DNA of 64,000 bases, taken from Atherinomorus stipes (Eukaryota > Chordata > Actinopteri > Atheriniformes > Atherinidae). The notes below the pieces were generated by a model. The model worked only from the letters and a program-made list of their open reading frames with translations, did not search any database and was not told where the DNA came from. Shown piece by piece: positions 1-11,349 of this stretch; the first letter of the stretch is position 1, and each line of letters starts with the position of its first letter. The stretch is taken from NCBI GenBank assembly GCA_023101725.1, contig JALJCO010003062.1:434001-498000 (forward strand). The letters are read 5' to 3'. The position numbers and the translations under genes are program-made.

Positions 1-132
1 TTGTTTGCATTGGTCTCCATGACCACCGTTACGTGCGTGATGTCATTCATGTTTAACTGAGCATGCATGTCACTTGAGAAGCGTGAGCTGTTCATATTGC
101 AGTCATTGGACAGGCCACATTTAGAAGTGTAA

Positions 133-720
133 GGCCTGGGATATACTTGCTGTGGACGCAAACGTTCACGCAAGCGGTCTGCGTCGTCTGTGAATATACT
201 TGCTGCAGCACTTCGCGGCCGAAACGCTCAATACCGGAGGCCACCGCTAGGAGGAGTACACAGCACTTCATGAGAATGTAAAAAGGTCAGTCTGCCGGTC
301 AGATTGTTTTTCCGGGGCATACGTGAACGACCCAGGTGTATGTGGAAAATGGACAATGTTATTGCTCTCGAAGAAGAAACGATCATTTTACTTTTGCTAC
401 TGCGAAAGAAAAAGAGGTCGCTGTGCAACGGGGAGGAAATATCATATCAGTGTCTGTAGTTTCGGAGCAGGTCCGAGAGACGCTCTTCAAAACTACTCGC
501 CGACGCCATTGTGTTCGCCATTGTGTTTACCTCTGACCTCGTGTTCACGCTTTTTGTACGCACAAGCACCTCTAGCGTTCAAGTCAATATTGCACCACGC
601 GCATGCGGCACGTTACCTCGCGTCAACGCGAGCGACCTACGTGTCGTAGGTACGCTGGGAACGCGTGGGCACCATGATGCGTATGCGGACGCGTCGCCAA
701 CAGCAAGTATATCCCAGGCC
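133..720. mobile_element. Non-autonomous PIF/Harbinger-type DNA transposon (MITE)
   Basis: The ends are perfect 20-bp inverted repeats: GGCCTGGGATATACTTGCTG at 133-152 and its complement at 701-720. Both sides carry the trinucleotide TAA (130-132 and 721-723), the target duplication typical of PIF/Harbinger elements. A second copy of the ATATACTTGCTG motif lies inside the left end near 194-205. The interior is CpG-rich and has no frame resembling a transposase or Myb-like protein, so the element would depend on an autonomous relative. The open frames inside it (for example 323-649) have no recognisable domain. Confidence 0.8.
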
Positions 721-1158
721 TAATGGGAACACCCACACAAAAAGATCGGATCTGACAAAAAATCAGAATTGAGCATTAAGACCTGCAGTGTGAGCATAGC
801 TTCTGACTCTGATGTCTCTGCAATATCAAGATGAAAAGTCAGAGCTTCTGGAAAAAATGTTTTCTCTGAAAAAGCTTAAAGTGCTGGTGACACGATTTTA
901 ACATTTTTTGCCATGTTTTATAGACCAAAACGTCCTTCATGATGATCTATGTAACATAAACAACCGCAGCTGCATAAATGAGTTATTAGAAAACATCGCT
1001 GCTTTTCTGACCAGACTGTGGCGCTGTTCACCACAGGAGTACAAAACCGGATGTGACATCAGCGAAAGACTGCCCACCCGGCTTGTTGACTGGAGAGCTA
1101 GCGGTTTTGCTAACAGTTTCTCCTTTTGTTTTAGCTTTACTGGCTAAAGGTTACAGAT

Positions 1159-1329
1159 ATGCCGTCGTGTTGTGTTGCAGGTTTTTGTCCAAACACTCAT
1201 AAGAATGGCGTAAGTTTATTCAAGTTTCCAGCTACGGGACTTTTAGCTGTGCTGTCAGCGCTGTGTGCTGTCGAATGGGATTCCAAGCTGAGAGCGCTTG
1301 TTTTAAGACAAGGAGTGTCTGAGGGTTGA
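1159..1329 (+). pseudogene. THAP-domain N-terminal-like fragment
   Basis: A 56-codon frame opens MPSCCVAGFCPNTHKNG and runs on to SLFKFP. Starting at the first Met, Cys-x(n)-Cys followed shortly by a Phe-x-Phe-Pro block is how THAP zinc-binding DNA-binding domains usually begin. The second zinc pair, the central Trp and the AVPTIF-like block are absent before the stop at 1327-1329. A possible donor, GTAAGT, lies at the NGVS codons, so this could be a first exon. THAP domains occur in host regulators and in P-element-like transposases. With no continuation seen, I take it as a fragment or an isolated exon. The family call rests on the short N-terminal pattern only. Confidence 0.4.
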
Positions 1330-1912
1330 ATTTAGACTAAAACGGATGTGGACACTTGTTTTGCAGGAAGGAGAGTGAGGAAAACAAGCACACCCCAACA
1401 GCTACGTTAGGGGTCGTAGCAAGATGTTACTAAACAAACCGTGTTGCTGTGACGAGCGGACTTTTTGGACGGTGAAAAATTTTTTTTTTTTTTTCTCTGT
1501 GTGTCGGCTATTTTCACACTACGGAATCGTTTTCATCAAAAATATTTTTGATTACTTTAAATTGGTGAACCCTTACGAACTTGCGAACAGAAGGACTGTA
1601 AACAATGTAAACAATTGAAGATTGGACTTATAAAATGGCTTCTGGATCCACTTCAAAGGTAGGGAGATGCAGTTGCTTCTTTTTATTTATGTATTTATTT
1701 ATGTATTTATCTAAGCTTTATAACCATGTATATGTCCATATAGTGGCTTGCTGTTGTTAATTGAAAACACAGCTAAATGGGCGCTGGTGTCCAGGTGGGT
1801 GTGGAGAGGTTAAAAATCAGTTTTTTAAATAGTTACATTTATTCACAAATTACTATATAAACAAATCACTAACAACAAAAAATGCTAATCGTAATGTATA
1901 ACAAAGACATAC

Positions 1913-2152
1913 CAATCGGTGTTCCCCTGCCGTGTGTTTCCCTCTGCTGCTGCAATGACCATGTCATCTTCTCCGGCACTCCCGCTTTCAGTCTTGCTCA
2001 CTCAGCATGAAGTCCGTTTGGTAAGGCTCAAATCTATAAGGTGTGATGCCTCTATATTCCTCAACATCACCTAACTCTTCTGAACTGTCTGATGATTCCA
2101 CCAAACAAATCCATTCCAGGCTGGGACTATCGTTACCGTCCACCGCTTCCAT
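1913..2152 (-). pseudogene. P2X7 C-terminal-domain-like first exon, frameshifted
   Basis: The minus strand has a strong start context (CACCATGG at 2156-2149), then an acidic stretch (SSDSSEELGDVEEYRG) and the motif PYRFEPY. This frame stops near 1988. The reading continues one base out of frame as ESGSAGEDD..., ending GNTRQGNTDW at a consensus splice donor GTATGT (from 1912). A YRFEP-like motif followed by NTDW at an exon end matches my recollection of the fish family carrying the cytoplasmic P2X7 C-terminal zinc-binding domain (P2RX7_C). The downstream Cys-rich exons are not visible, and the frame break near 1998-2004 suggests a decayed or mis-sequenced copy. The family name is recognition, not a search result. 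Confidence 0.45.
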
Positions 2153-2194
2153 GGTGCTTGTTGTTAGCTGACCGAGTAAGAAAAAGAAAAAAAG

Positions 2195-2260
2195 AAAAAG
2201 CCGCCCGAGTTCTCCCGCTGACGTCGCAATATGGCTGCGTGTTTTTCTTAGTCGCTGTTG
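2195..2260. promoter_or_regulatory. CRE-like, CpG-containing promoter candidate
   Basis: The sequence CTGACGTCGCAATATGGCTGCG lies (in two overlapping parts) within 2218-2240. It holds a CRE-like TGACGTC core beside an ATGGC motif, about 70-90 bp upstream of the minus-strand start at 2152. This fits a short TATA-less promoter for that exon. It is inferred from motif and position alone. Confidence 0.25.
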
Positions 2261-2817
2261 CAGAGCTCCTTTCAAACTCAGAAAACTTAAGATATTTCTG
2301 TGAAAACAAGTCTGTTTGACTTACAATTCCACTGAGCCACTCATTTAGTGTTGCTGTAATATTGTATAGTAGCATTACATGAAATGATAATCGTGTCACC
2401 AGCACTTTAAAGAAGGCAGAGAAAAAGACAGAAAAGTCTTCAGAGAGAGGTTACTGAGGAGAATCCACAATCTAGAAGGTCTGATGTCAACAGAAGAAGA
2501 AACCAAAGAGACATCTGTAAGACAGGAATCTCTACACTGAAGACTGAGGGATATCTTCTTCAAACTGATACAGGTAGAAATTCCTCCATGATCTTCTAAG
2601 CTCATGGGGGAATTTAGCCTCCAGATCTGGAGAAATTTCTCCCCACCTTTGCCCAACTCTGACCTTTTAACTCTAACCTCTAGACTTTCTCCCTCTATCC
2701 CTTTCCTTTCACCCCCACTGGGCACTTTTTGGTTGAAAAGATGTTAAAGAGGCATCAATTTTTTTTTTCTGATATCTGTTATTAGACTCTCAGAAATCAA
2801 AGTACTTTAGGATTATC

Positions 2818-3308
2818 AAGGATTGCCACTAAGATGGTACCCTCAAAGGTATACTGTTGTATCCTCAGCAGTGCAGTCTGTACTTCTTGAAGACCAGATA
2901 GTCCCCTGAGGAACAGTATTGGTCTTTATAAGGTACTGTTAAGGGTACAACAGCAGCACCATGAGGGTTCCATCCCAGGGAAAATCTTTTGTATCGCCAC
3001 AGAGACAATTAGATAATAATTTTTGGAGAGTGTGGCTGTATAGTTACATAAAACATCTCATATGTGAGATGCATCTCTGTAACATTAATGTTCATATAGA
3101 TATTTCAGATAATTGTACCTTTAGAGTAAAGGATTCTCACTGGGGTGATTATCTCGAAGGGTCTGTTGATACCCTTAGAAGTGCAGCGATACCTTATAAA
3201 GACCAGACAGCCCCCAGGGGTATAGTATTGGTCTTTATAGAGTAGAAATTATAGTGTTGAGGGTAAAACAGCAGTACCTTTAAGGATACCACCCCAGTGA
3301 CAATCCTT
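2818..3308. mobile_element. Foldback MITE with about 45-bp imperfect terminal inverted repeats
   Basis: The left end (2818-2865, AAGGATTGCCACTAAGATGG...) pairs with the reverse complement of 3262-3308 (AAGGATTGTCACTGGGGTGG...) with a few mismatches. An internal partial copy lies at 3112-3170 (ACCTTTAGAGTAAAGGATTC...). The block around AAGACCAGA...GTATTGGTCTTTATA occurs in both halves (2888-2932 and 3195-3240). Nothing codes. The superfamily is not clear because no convincing target duplication was found. Confidence 0.6.
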
Positions 3309-3924
3309 TGCTGACATTCGGCCTGCAGCTCTTTATTTTCAACCAAGAATCAGTGTCTAGTGCTCAGTGGGTCTTTTTTCCTTCATCCTTTACTCAGCCC
3401 TTTACCCTCACCTCTCTTCTATTTTTCCTCCTTTCCTATCCTCTCCCCCCAAAATAGAAATAAAATAAAGAAAAAGTAAAAAAATAAAAATAGACAAAAA
3501 AATCAAGAAAATTAAAACAAAACTATATTTTGTGTTTAATTCTTTTTAAAAACATTTCTCCGTTTTAAAAATGTAAAAAATGGATTATGTGTATAAAAGT
3601 TGTATGGATGTTATTGTATGTTTACTTGCAGTGGTTCAATAACAAGTTCTTTACAGAGAAAGTAAAACACGAAAAAAGAAGGAAAAAAAAAAACCTTCAA
3701 CTTTAAATAAAATTTTCACTTCTTTGTTGTGAAAAATGGTTGTTGTGAAATTTAACAACTTTAACCATTAGAATGAAAAAACAAATGAAATCAAAACAAA
3801 CTTTGTTTGTATAGCACTTTTCATGCACAAAAGCCTCACAAAGAAAAACAACAACAACCAAGTTTATCACAAACAAATCGCACACACACACGTATACACA
3901 CAACACACACACACAAACACATGT
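3309..3924. other. AT-rich sequence without a gene; short CA repeat
   Basis: I see A-rich, low-complexity sequence and an interrupted (CA)n run at about 3880-3920. The open frames here follow from that base composition. No gene or element end is recognised. Confidence 0.5.
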
Positions 3925-4280
3925 TTGTTTTTCTATCCCCGTGGGGTATATCCATTGACATAATGAACTCCCTAGCCCCTTACCCTAAACCAAACGCCCA
4001 TAACTGATTGCCTAAACCTAAACCTTGCCCTTACCATAACCAAAACCTAATTGTAACTTTATCTTGACTCTCAAAATGGGGTTTGGACCCGTGGGGACCG
4101 GGAAAATGTCCCCACGAGGGCAAGATGTCCCCACGGTGATGGTAAAAATCTGGAACATGGTCCCCACAATGCTCCAAAAATGCGCCCACGTACATCTCCC
4201 TATTCTCGTCACCTCATCTGTCAAGTGCGAGAATGCAGGTGTTATTGTGACTTTCTAGGGGAACTTTTCTATCCCCGTGG
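3925..4280. repeat. Dispersed fish repeat with GTGGGGAC / GTCCCCAC motifs
   Basis: The block starts TATCCCCGTGGGG, runs through the TAACCC/CCTAAACC-rich stretch and several GTCCCCAC / GTGGGGACC motifs in both orientations, and ends TATCCCCGTGGGCAAAC at about 4270-4287. Sequence of this style is common in fish genomes. The assignment is recognition only, and the superfamily is not determined. Confidence 0.45.
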
Positions 4281-4479
4281 GCAAACTCCAACCTTATTGG
4301 TGGACACTCCACAGAGAAGGGACAAAACATTTATAAGATTCACTGCAAGGGACCCCCTACCAACATTACTGTAGTGTATGACTGTATTTGAACATTTTTC
4401 CATCATGTAAACTGAATAATACCACATAGTTAATTTGATGTTGGTATTTTTGTCAGTTCTGTTCAAACTGAATGCAAGT

Positions 4480-5110
4480 GTGGACTTTAAAGGTCTCCTT
4501 CCACTGAAAACCCGTTTAATGTGCTCCTTGTGAAATACGGAGGGTTTCCCCTTGTTTACTTACACATGCTGACTTGCTAGCGTTGCGTTCCCCCCAGTCG
4601 GCTGTGCTTTCTCATCAGAGAAACAATACGAAGAAAAGAGCGAATCGGGAACAGCCTCGCACTTCTACGTCACATTGCAAATAGCGTATCCCACGTGGGG
4701 TTTCTATCTGTCCATTGGAAGGCAGGTAATCCTCCACTACACACTAGAAGTGGAGACAGCACGACTGTAGCTTCGGAGCTGAGAAGCTAATTAGCTAACT
4801 GTTTGTTAGCATGGCGGAACAAACTTGTTTGTCGGCTCTATTTCCTGTCTGTTACGAAATAAGAGCGGAGGGCGGAGCTTCCTTCATACACTCATGGGAG
4901 GCAGCCAATCAGACGGAAATTCATGAGAAGGACCCGGAAAAGCCTGCCGTTGGACCACAAGCCTCTCTTCTAGTATACAAATACAGCTGGATACAAAGAT
5001 ACCAGAAGGTTTTTTTTAAACAGAAACGATGCAGAATGCATTCAATAATAACTTCCTGTGTTGTTGAAGTGTTTTTCTTGATGTCAGAGAACTGCAATGT
5101 GTACTGAAAT
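4480..5110 (+). other. Uncertain repeat-like block with a 98-codon open frame
   Basis: A 98-codon frame (4811-5107) starts MAEQTCLSALFPVCYE in a reasonable start context (TTAGCATGGCGG). It follows a CpG-containing stretch and a tandem TTAGCTAAC-type motif at 4788-4808. The protein has no recognised domain, and the sequence resembles dispersed fish repeats with start-proximal TAGCTAA motifs. It is more likely part of a decayed element than a gene. Confidence 0.25.
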
Positions 5111-7246
5111 GCAGTTTGATATACACAGTGTGGATTTTTTTCTGTGAAAAGTATGATATAAATGTCTTTTGGGCTGTGGGTGGAACAGATGGAGAATGAG
5201 CAAGGCTGAGAAAACATACAAGGTTTTCTTTGAATTATTCACCATGATTGAATTTTATAAGTTTCTCTTGTGACATGTGGTGAATGAAAATCCAGTCACT
5301 GCTCTGAGTAATTTTATTCATAGAAAACAGTGGCTGCAATTAAGTTTCTCTGCAGAATGTTTTTAATCCAGTGGCACCTCCCATAAATGTGTCCATGGGA
5401 GCTCCAACTCCCATGAACACATTACTGTACCACAAGTATTTTTGAGTAGACTGATTTCAGTCTGTCATTCACCAATACAGTTTTGTCTCAAACTTCTGAG
5501 CAATTAATTTACATCATTTTAGTTTCATGCTGCTTTGGATTTTATTTTCTTAATTCTAATGTGGATTTTTTTCTTTTGTTAAGTTAAAAGTTGTAAGAAA
5601 TTAAAAAAAGCTAAATGAATCCCACTGAAAATGATATTTAGCAAGCTGCAGTTTTGTTTTATAATTATTACAACCCTGATTCAGATGTTTAGCTCTTTTT
5701 AAAGTTTTTGATTAAAAACATACTTTCTGCCGTATACCAGTCCTGTGTGTTCTGTTTTGAAGCGGAAAACGTCACTGCGCATGTCAAGACAGAACCTTTT
5801 TATTTTCAAACAGAACTTTATTGATGAACAGAAACATCAAGACAGAGCGCGCAGACCGAACGCAGCCTAATAATGTTCTGTTTCACTGTTTATGTGACAA
5901 AACTTCACTTTTAATCGGTTTGGGAAACGTAATATTCTGTGAAACTGGATGAAATTCCATTTTCAGCCTGTTTATTCTGATTGAGGTGCTTATATGTAGC
6001 ATTTTTATTTGGTTTGGGCTTCTAAACCATTTCTATTCAGAGTGGCCTATAAGGCTTCATGTAAACCCAGCTAGAGATGGAGGTTCTTGAACTGTACACT
6101 GATAACAACAGCACAAAAAACTGGGCCATTTCTGGATGTAAGAGCTGATTGTCCTCTCCAGCCTCCCAACTTTGGTCATTGGGCTCTTAAAAGCCACCTG
6201 GTCCAGAAAGTAAAAATCCTGTCCTGCAGTTGTTCTAACCAATCACTAAACCAGCTGAATTTGATTAGCACAACTCCTCTGCGGGTAGATGTGCTTGTTA
6301 GTAAAAATACCTGTTCTGTACAGGAAGATCCAAAAACATGGAAGGATTTTTAGATTCTTGCACCTGTCCACCTCTGTAAGCTACATCAGGCAGGGAATCA
6401 ATCCAAACTGCAGGCTCTATAGTTTCAGCTAGCAACGTCTTGTGCTGACTAGGCCTTTGATTGTTTCTTCCCTCTGGTCTGAGTATTTGAGGCTCCCATT
6501 GTGTGCCCTAAACTCTTGAATTGCAGCTCTGACACCAACATAATGGGTATGTCCTGGAAGCAGAACAAGTATTCCTCTCATGATGGATACACTCCTGGAT
6601 TTTCTGGGTTTCAGCTTCATCCTTGCCCATGTGATGTTATCATGACTGACATGCCACACATGCAATGGTAGATGTTAGCTAGTCAAGTCATTCCTGCATG
6701 GGAGATCAATGCTGTCTAGACTGTACAGGGATTTTCCTGCATATAAAATTTGGAGGCAGCCGCCTCCGCCAAATTTCGCGCCGCCTCCAACTCTTGGTGT
6801 CGGGGCAACTGTTATTTTCTGACAATGGATATTAATTACCGTTGCAGCTGGGGATGAGCCGGACACTCGATTCAGATGAGTATCCGGTACGGATAGAGCA
6901 TTCTTGACGACTAGGAGCATGATATGCGTAAAACTCGTCAATATCCGTGCTCGTGCTGAGGGAAAATCCTCATTTGATAACTGTCTGCAGGCTCTGTGAT
7001 TGTTTAGTTACACACAGCGCGCGCCCCCTGCACGGATACACATCTCCTCAGCAATGTGCGCTTCACTCGGGCACACACAATCAGTGATTAATCTCTGCTT
7101 GGGTTGACTCGTGCTGACGTTGCTCTCTTTCGTACTCCTTAAGATTTTCTTCAGCTCACATGTATTTCTGTTTGTATGATATTTAAAGTTACTTATTTCA
7201 TAACATACGCGGCGCATTTGACAAGACAGAGCTGAAAACAGCTTAA
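5111..7246. other. Unannotated sequence
   Basis: No coding region is recognised. A short perfect inverted repeat, GGAGGCAGCCGCCTCC (6752-6767), sits in a CpG-rich patch. The ATCCGGTACGGAT-containing stretch at 6850-6960 looks like a remnant of a dispersed DNA transposon. The rest is ordinary AT-rich sequence. Confidence 0.4.
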
Positions 7247-7514
7247 GTCACTGCCGGTGTTACGGGGTAACTGGTTTTCGTGTTAACTGGTGATTTTTGC
7301 AGATGTTGCCTTCAGGAGTACTCAGCCTGTTTTCCGAACGCGCAGATTCGACAATCCATATGAAAACACAGCCCAATGCTTCAGTTTGCTGTTCAATAAA
7401 GTTAAACAAAACTAAACGCTGTGTTGTTGATTTGTGACTATAAAGAGTTCTGTTGGTATGAAACTGTGGCAGGCAATAAATAAAATACACGTAAATAAAA
7501 CACACATTCTGACG

Positions 7515-7602
7515 ATATGCAGCAGGGTTCGAACCTGCGGCATACGGAAAAAAAAAAAGTCACCCCTCCTCAGGGAGGCGTAACCCGCTACACTACGAAG
7601 CT
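7515..7602 (-). repeat. tRNA-like module (left arm)
   Basis: Read on the minus strand, CTTCGTAGTGTAGCGGGTTA (7600-7581) resembles a tRNA D-arm and A box, and GGTTCGAACC (7535-7526) is a B box. Between them is a stem-forming GCCTCCCTGAGGAGGGG followed by a T-run. The poly-T and the lack of a clean acceptor stem make a functional tRNA unlikely. It resembles the tRNA-Val pattern most. Confidence 0.55.
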
Positions 7603-8047
7603 CGACACAACAGCTCCCAAAACTGTCATATTTCACGTCTCAGCTGGTCTTCCTATGTAAACATCACAAGATAACACGCCTGCCCGTGTTATCTGGTTAT
7701 CGTGTTAACTGGTGACACTCACTGCACTGTTTGCTACTCAGTACATCGCAACAACGGTTTGGTTTTCAGCCTTTCTTACCGTCATTTTGTCTTAATTCAG
7801 CCGTTTTAATGCTTCGTTTAGTGAATCACAACTTGTAATGTGGTTTAATCTGTCCACAACCCACAGGTAGCCAGGTAGCTACAACGTGACGCTTCGCTTA
7901 GCTCTTCATTAGAACTGAGCGACCGAGCAAACAAACACTCGTTGATTTGTGAAATTATATAGTGTTGTGGGCGCGAAGACATGGCAGACAATACATTAAA
8001 TAAACAAACAAACAAACAAACAGACGAAACATTCAAAAAGCCCAATG

Positions 8048-8128
8048 TCGTGGCAGCTAGGTTCGAACCAGGAGCAAAACAAAAACACATAAATCATGTC
8101 AGTGAACTTACACACTGAGCTAAACAAC
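8048..8128 (-). repeat. tRNA-like module (loop)
   Basis: On the minus strand TTTAGCTCAGTGTGTAAG (from about 8124) is A-box-like and GGTTCGAACC (8060-8069) is an exact B box. It differs clearly from the modules in the arms, so it is an older or independent unit. The anticodon region does not fold convincingly. Confidence 0.5.
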
Positions 8129-8862
8129 ATCATGGGTGGAAGTCCCATATCTTAAAAATTACTTTTCTCATCTTGATTTTATGTAAACATCACAAGTTAA
8201 CATGTGTACTTGAGTTTTCTGGTGACATTAATTGTTGACTGAAATGAAGCTTATTCTTCACTGTATGAGTTTGCTGCTAAATAAATCTCAACAGTTGGGC
8301 CTGCAGCCCCAGTCTCGCTCATTCTGGCCAAATGTAGCCTCGTTTAATCCAAAACTAGACGAACGTTGTCACAGAGAAAGTCGTCGCAGAGAAGTGCAGC
8401 GTTTTGTCGTTCTTTGTGGACAGATGACAGTTAGGAACGATTTCAGTGTCAAGTGTTTGTTTGTTTATTTAATGTATTGTCTGCCATGTCTTCGCGCCCA
8501 CAACACTATATAATTTCACAAATCAACAAGTGTTTGTTTGCTCGGTCGCTCAGTTCTAATGAAGAGCTAAGCGAAGCGTCACGTAGCTACCTGGCTACCT
8601 GTGGGTCGTGGACAGATTAAACCACATTACAAGTTGTGATTCACTAAACGAAGCATTAAAACGGCTGAATTAAGACAAAATGACGGTAAGAAAGGCTGAA
8701 AACCAAACCGTTGTTGCGATGTACTCAGTAGCAAACAGTGCAGTGAATGTCACCAGTTAACACGATAACCAGATAACACGGGCAGGCGTGTTATCTGGTG
8801 ATGTTTACATAGGAAGACCAGCTGAGACGTGAAATATGACAGTTTTGGGAGCTGTTGTGTCG

Positions 8863-8946
8863 AGCTTCGTAGTGTAGCGGGTTACGCCTCCCTGAGGAGG
8901 GGTGACTTTTTTTTTCCGTATGCCGCAGGTTCGAACCCTGCTGCAT
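8863..8946 (+). repeat. tRNA-like module (right arm)
   Basis: This is the inverted partner of the module at 7515-7602, with A-box-like TAGTGTAGCGGG at 8870-8881 and B box GGTTCGAACC at 8928-8937. A run of nine T sits between the boxes (8907-8915), which would tend to stop pol III transcription early. Confidence 0.55.
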
Positions 8947-9216
8947 ATCGTCAGAATGTGTGTTTTATTTACGTGTATTTTATTTATTGCCTGCCACAGT
9001 TTCATACCAACAGAACTCTTTATAGTCACAAATCAACAACACAGCGTTTAGTTTTGTTTAACTTTATTGAACAGCAAACTGAAGCATTGGGCAGTGTTTT
9101 CATATGGATTGTCGAATCTGCGCGTTCGGAAAACAGGCTGAGTACTCCTGAAGGCAACATCTGCAAAAATCACCAGTTAACACGAAAACCAGTTACCCCG
9201 TAACACCGGTCACTGC

Positions 9217-10346
9217 CTCCACTCCGCCCGTTTTTTTTTTTGTTTTTTTTTTCCTTTTCCCGTCTACCTGTTCTTAGTTTGGCTGTGATATAAAGTCAAT
9301 TGTAAAAACTTTGTTCGTACTGAGCGTGGTGCTTTGAGGACACAGTGAACAAGGCTGACGTAGGCTATTATTTCCCTGTTTGCTATCACTGGATGTTTTC
9401 ACGAATCACCACGTTCACACAAAGTACACACAAACCCACACAGCTGAACTCACTAACTAGCAGTTATTGTTTTTATTGTATATGGCTGTTCATAAAAAGA
9501 AAAATAAATGTTACAAACTAAGCTTTATATACTATAGGCTTTTCATAGGCTTCATACAGTAGATATTTTAACTGCTGCATAGCACCACACACACTGTGTG
9601 GAAAAAAGCCAGAATGTTAGGTAATGAAAATAGATAAATAATTTAGAAATCATAAAATTAAAAAGAAAACAAATTTTAAAAAATTAAGTTGTGTTGAGTA
9701 TAAAAAACCTGTTCATGCATACTTCGTAGGTCATATTTCATACTGCATGTGTTGTATGCACTTGAAAATATATATATATTGTATATGTGTATATTCTGAA
9801 TATGTTCTGATTTTTATTTTTTTTTAAACTTGCTCTGTAAATAGTTCCTTTACTGTTGTGATCAAAAACAATGAATTTCAATTCTGAGGCTGTTCTGTAG
9901 TTTTTCAAACAATAAATCAAGAAACTTTTGATCAATCTGTATCGATTTCAGAATAATAATAATGTACAGATTTAAGCCCGATTTAAGATCGCTGAACAGA
10001 CAGAGATAGTGGTGTACTCACTCTAAATTCAATTGCTTGGAAATAGTACTAGTACATGTACGTATATATGTGCACGTGCACATGTGCACGTGGTCAGGAT
10101 GGTACCACCTCCACCTCAATTTGAGCCAGGAAAAACCCTGCTGTAGTTGTTCTCCTTCTATGATCCAAAAGCATTGGCTAAGTCCAGGAATAAATATAAT
10201 TATAATTTTTACTTTATCAATCCCAATTAGGAAATTTGGCTCTTTTTTTTAAAACCATCTCCAGATTAACCAGACGGCAGTGACCAGCTGACTACAGTGC
10301 CTGAGGAGCAGCTGGTGGGGGTTAACAACCTTGCTCAAGGGCTAAA
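9217..10346. other. No gene seen; T-run and an alternating purine-pyrimidine palindrome
   Basis: A poly-T tract lies at 9230-9252 and an AT dinucleotide run near 9768-9790. A perfect 20-bp palindrome CACGTGCACATGTGCACGTG is at 10073-10092, inside about 45 bp of mostly alternating purine-pyrimidine. No coding region is recognised. Confidence 0.5.
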
Positions 10347-10349
10347 TTA

Positions 10350-10900
10350 GGGGCCGGTCACACTTGGTACAGCTGGTACAAACAACGGGGTGTAACGTGC
10401 TTCATGTTAAAACTTCAGTGTGACCGATGGCCGTAGGGCAGTGTCCAAACCCACCATCAGAGGTGGTCTGCAAGAGTTGCTTAGTTCGGAATGATTGCGT
10501 TTTTCACCCATGTGACGAAGATGTAATGACACCGACAATTTAGAAGCCATGTACCGTTGAAAAAAAAGAGGAGTGAAAACATGGCTTCAAAATAAGCAGC
10601 TCTTGTTGCAGTCTTTAGCTCAGCAGCTTACACAAGCTCGCCATTAAGCAGTTGTTGGAAAACTGTGAAGGTACAACAAGCTTATCGTCATGTTGGGGTG
10701 GTTGTCAAAAACACAAATGACTACCACCCACTGGATTAGAGTGAAGCAGGTGCTGTCACTTTCTTAAATGCAGTCACATGACGTCGTGGCATAGTGGTGC
10801 ATTTCCAACTTTGCTAGTTTGACCAGAGGCCGGTTGTTCTAGACGTTTGACACCCGGTGAGTTGAAACGGGATTAAACAGTGCCAAGTGTGACCCTGCCC
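10350..10900. mobile_element. Harbinger-like MITE
   Basis: The left end GGGGCCGGTCACACTTGGTAC (10350-10370, given with its neighbour base) pairs with the complement of CCAAGTGTGACCCTGCCC (10883-10900). The flanks are TTA (10347-10349) and TAA (10901-10903), a TWA-type pair as in PIF/Harbinger, though not an exact direct repeat. The 551-bp interior has no coding capacity. Confidence 0.6.
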
Positions 10901-11060
10901 TAAGACTGAATAAGATAATAAGATGTACAGTTCTCTTCCTTGCCGATGGCACATTGAAGTTGGTGCCATATCATGCTTGCACGTTCCAAGCATCCTGAGA
11001 AAGTGGGGTTGCCAGCTTTCTGGACTGATGTGTCAGTCAGGTTATTTTATTATTGTAGGT

Positions 11061-11284
11061 CAGGGGTGCCCAAGTCTAGTCCTCGAGAGTTACTATCCTA
11101 CACAGTTTGGCTGCACCTCTTCTCCAACACATCTGAATCAAATGACTGGCTCGTTACCAGGCCTCTGCAAAGCTGAATGACATGTGCATGAAGAAATTAG
11201 CCATTTGATTCAGGTGTGTTTGGGAGGGTATATTCTAAAAATTGCAGGATAGCAGCTCTTTAAGACCGGACTTGGGCCCTTCTG
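11061..11284. mobile_element. hAT-type MITE
   Basis: The left end CAGGGGTGCCCAAGTCTAGT and the right end GGACTTGGGCCCTTCTG are imperfect inverted repeats of the hAT CAGGGGTG type. The flanking octamers TTGTAGGT (11053-11060) and TTGTAAAT (11285-11292) match at six of eight positions, as expected for an aged 8-bp target duplication. The TCCTCGAG and CATCTGAATCAAATGA motifs inside are typical of a very common fish hAT-derived repeat. Confidence 0.8.
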
Positions 11285-11349
11285 TTGTAAATCATCGTCC
11301 TCCGTGCAACAACACTGAAGAGCATCTTATCCTCAACATGTTCCATGTT

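Larger units (their letters stand above)
7255..9208. mobile_element. Long-inverted-repeat DNA element carrying tRNA-like modules
   Basis: The element starts CGGTGTTACGGGGTAACTGG and ends with its complement. It is flanked by exact 8-bp direct repeats GTCACTGC at 7247-7254 and 9209-9216. The arms (7255 to about 8018, and about 8452 to 9208) are nearly identical inverted copies of about 760 bp, and the loop is about 430 bp. Inside each arm a second start-like motif (CGTGTTAACTGGTGACAC near 7702-7719, compare 7280-7294) marks a second unit. The loop holds a third, diverged unit (8181-8290) that repeats ATGTAAACATCACAAG. Three tRNA-like pol III boxes are present. No transposase frame is seen. The 8-bp duplication fits hAT, P-like or Zisupton-type integration; the family is undetermined. 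Confidence 0.85.

Noticed and set aside
323..649. A 108-codon frame inside the first MITE
   Set aside because: Several frames are open in this CpG-rich interior and none resembles a transposase or Myb-like protein.
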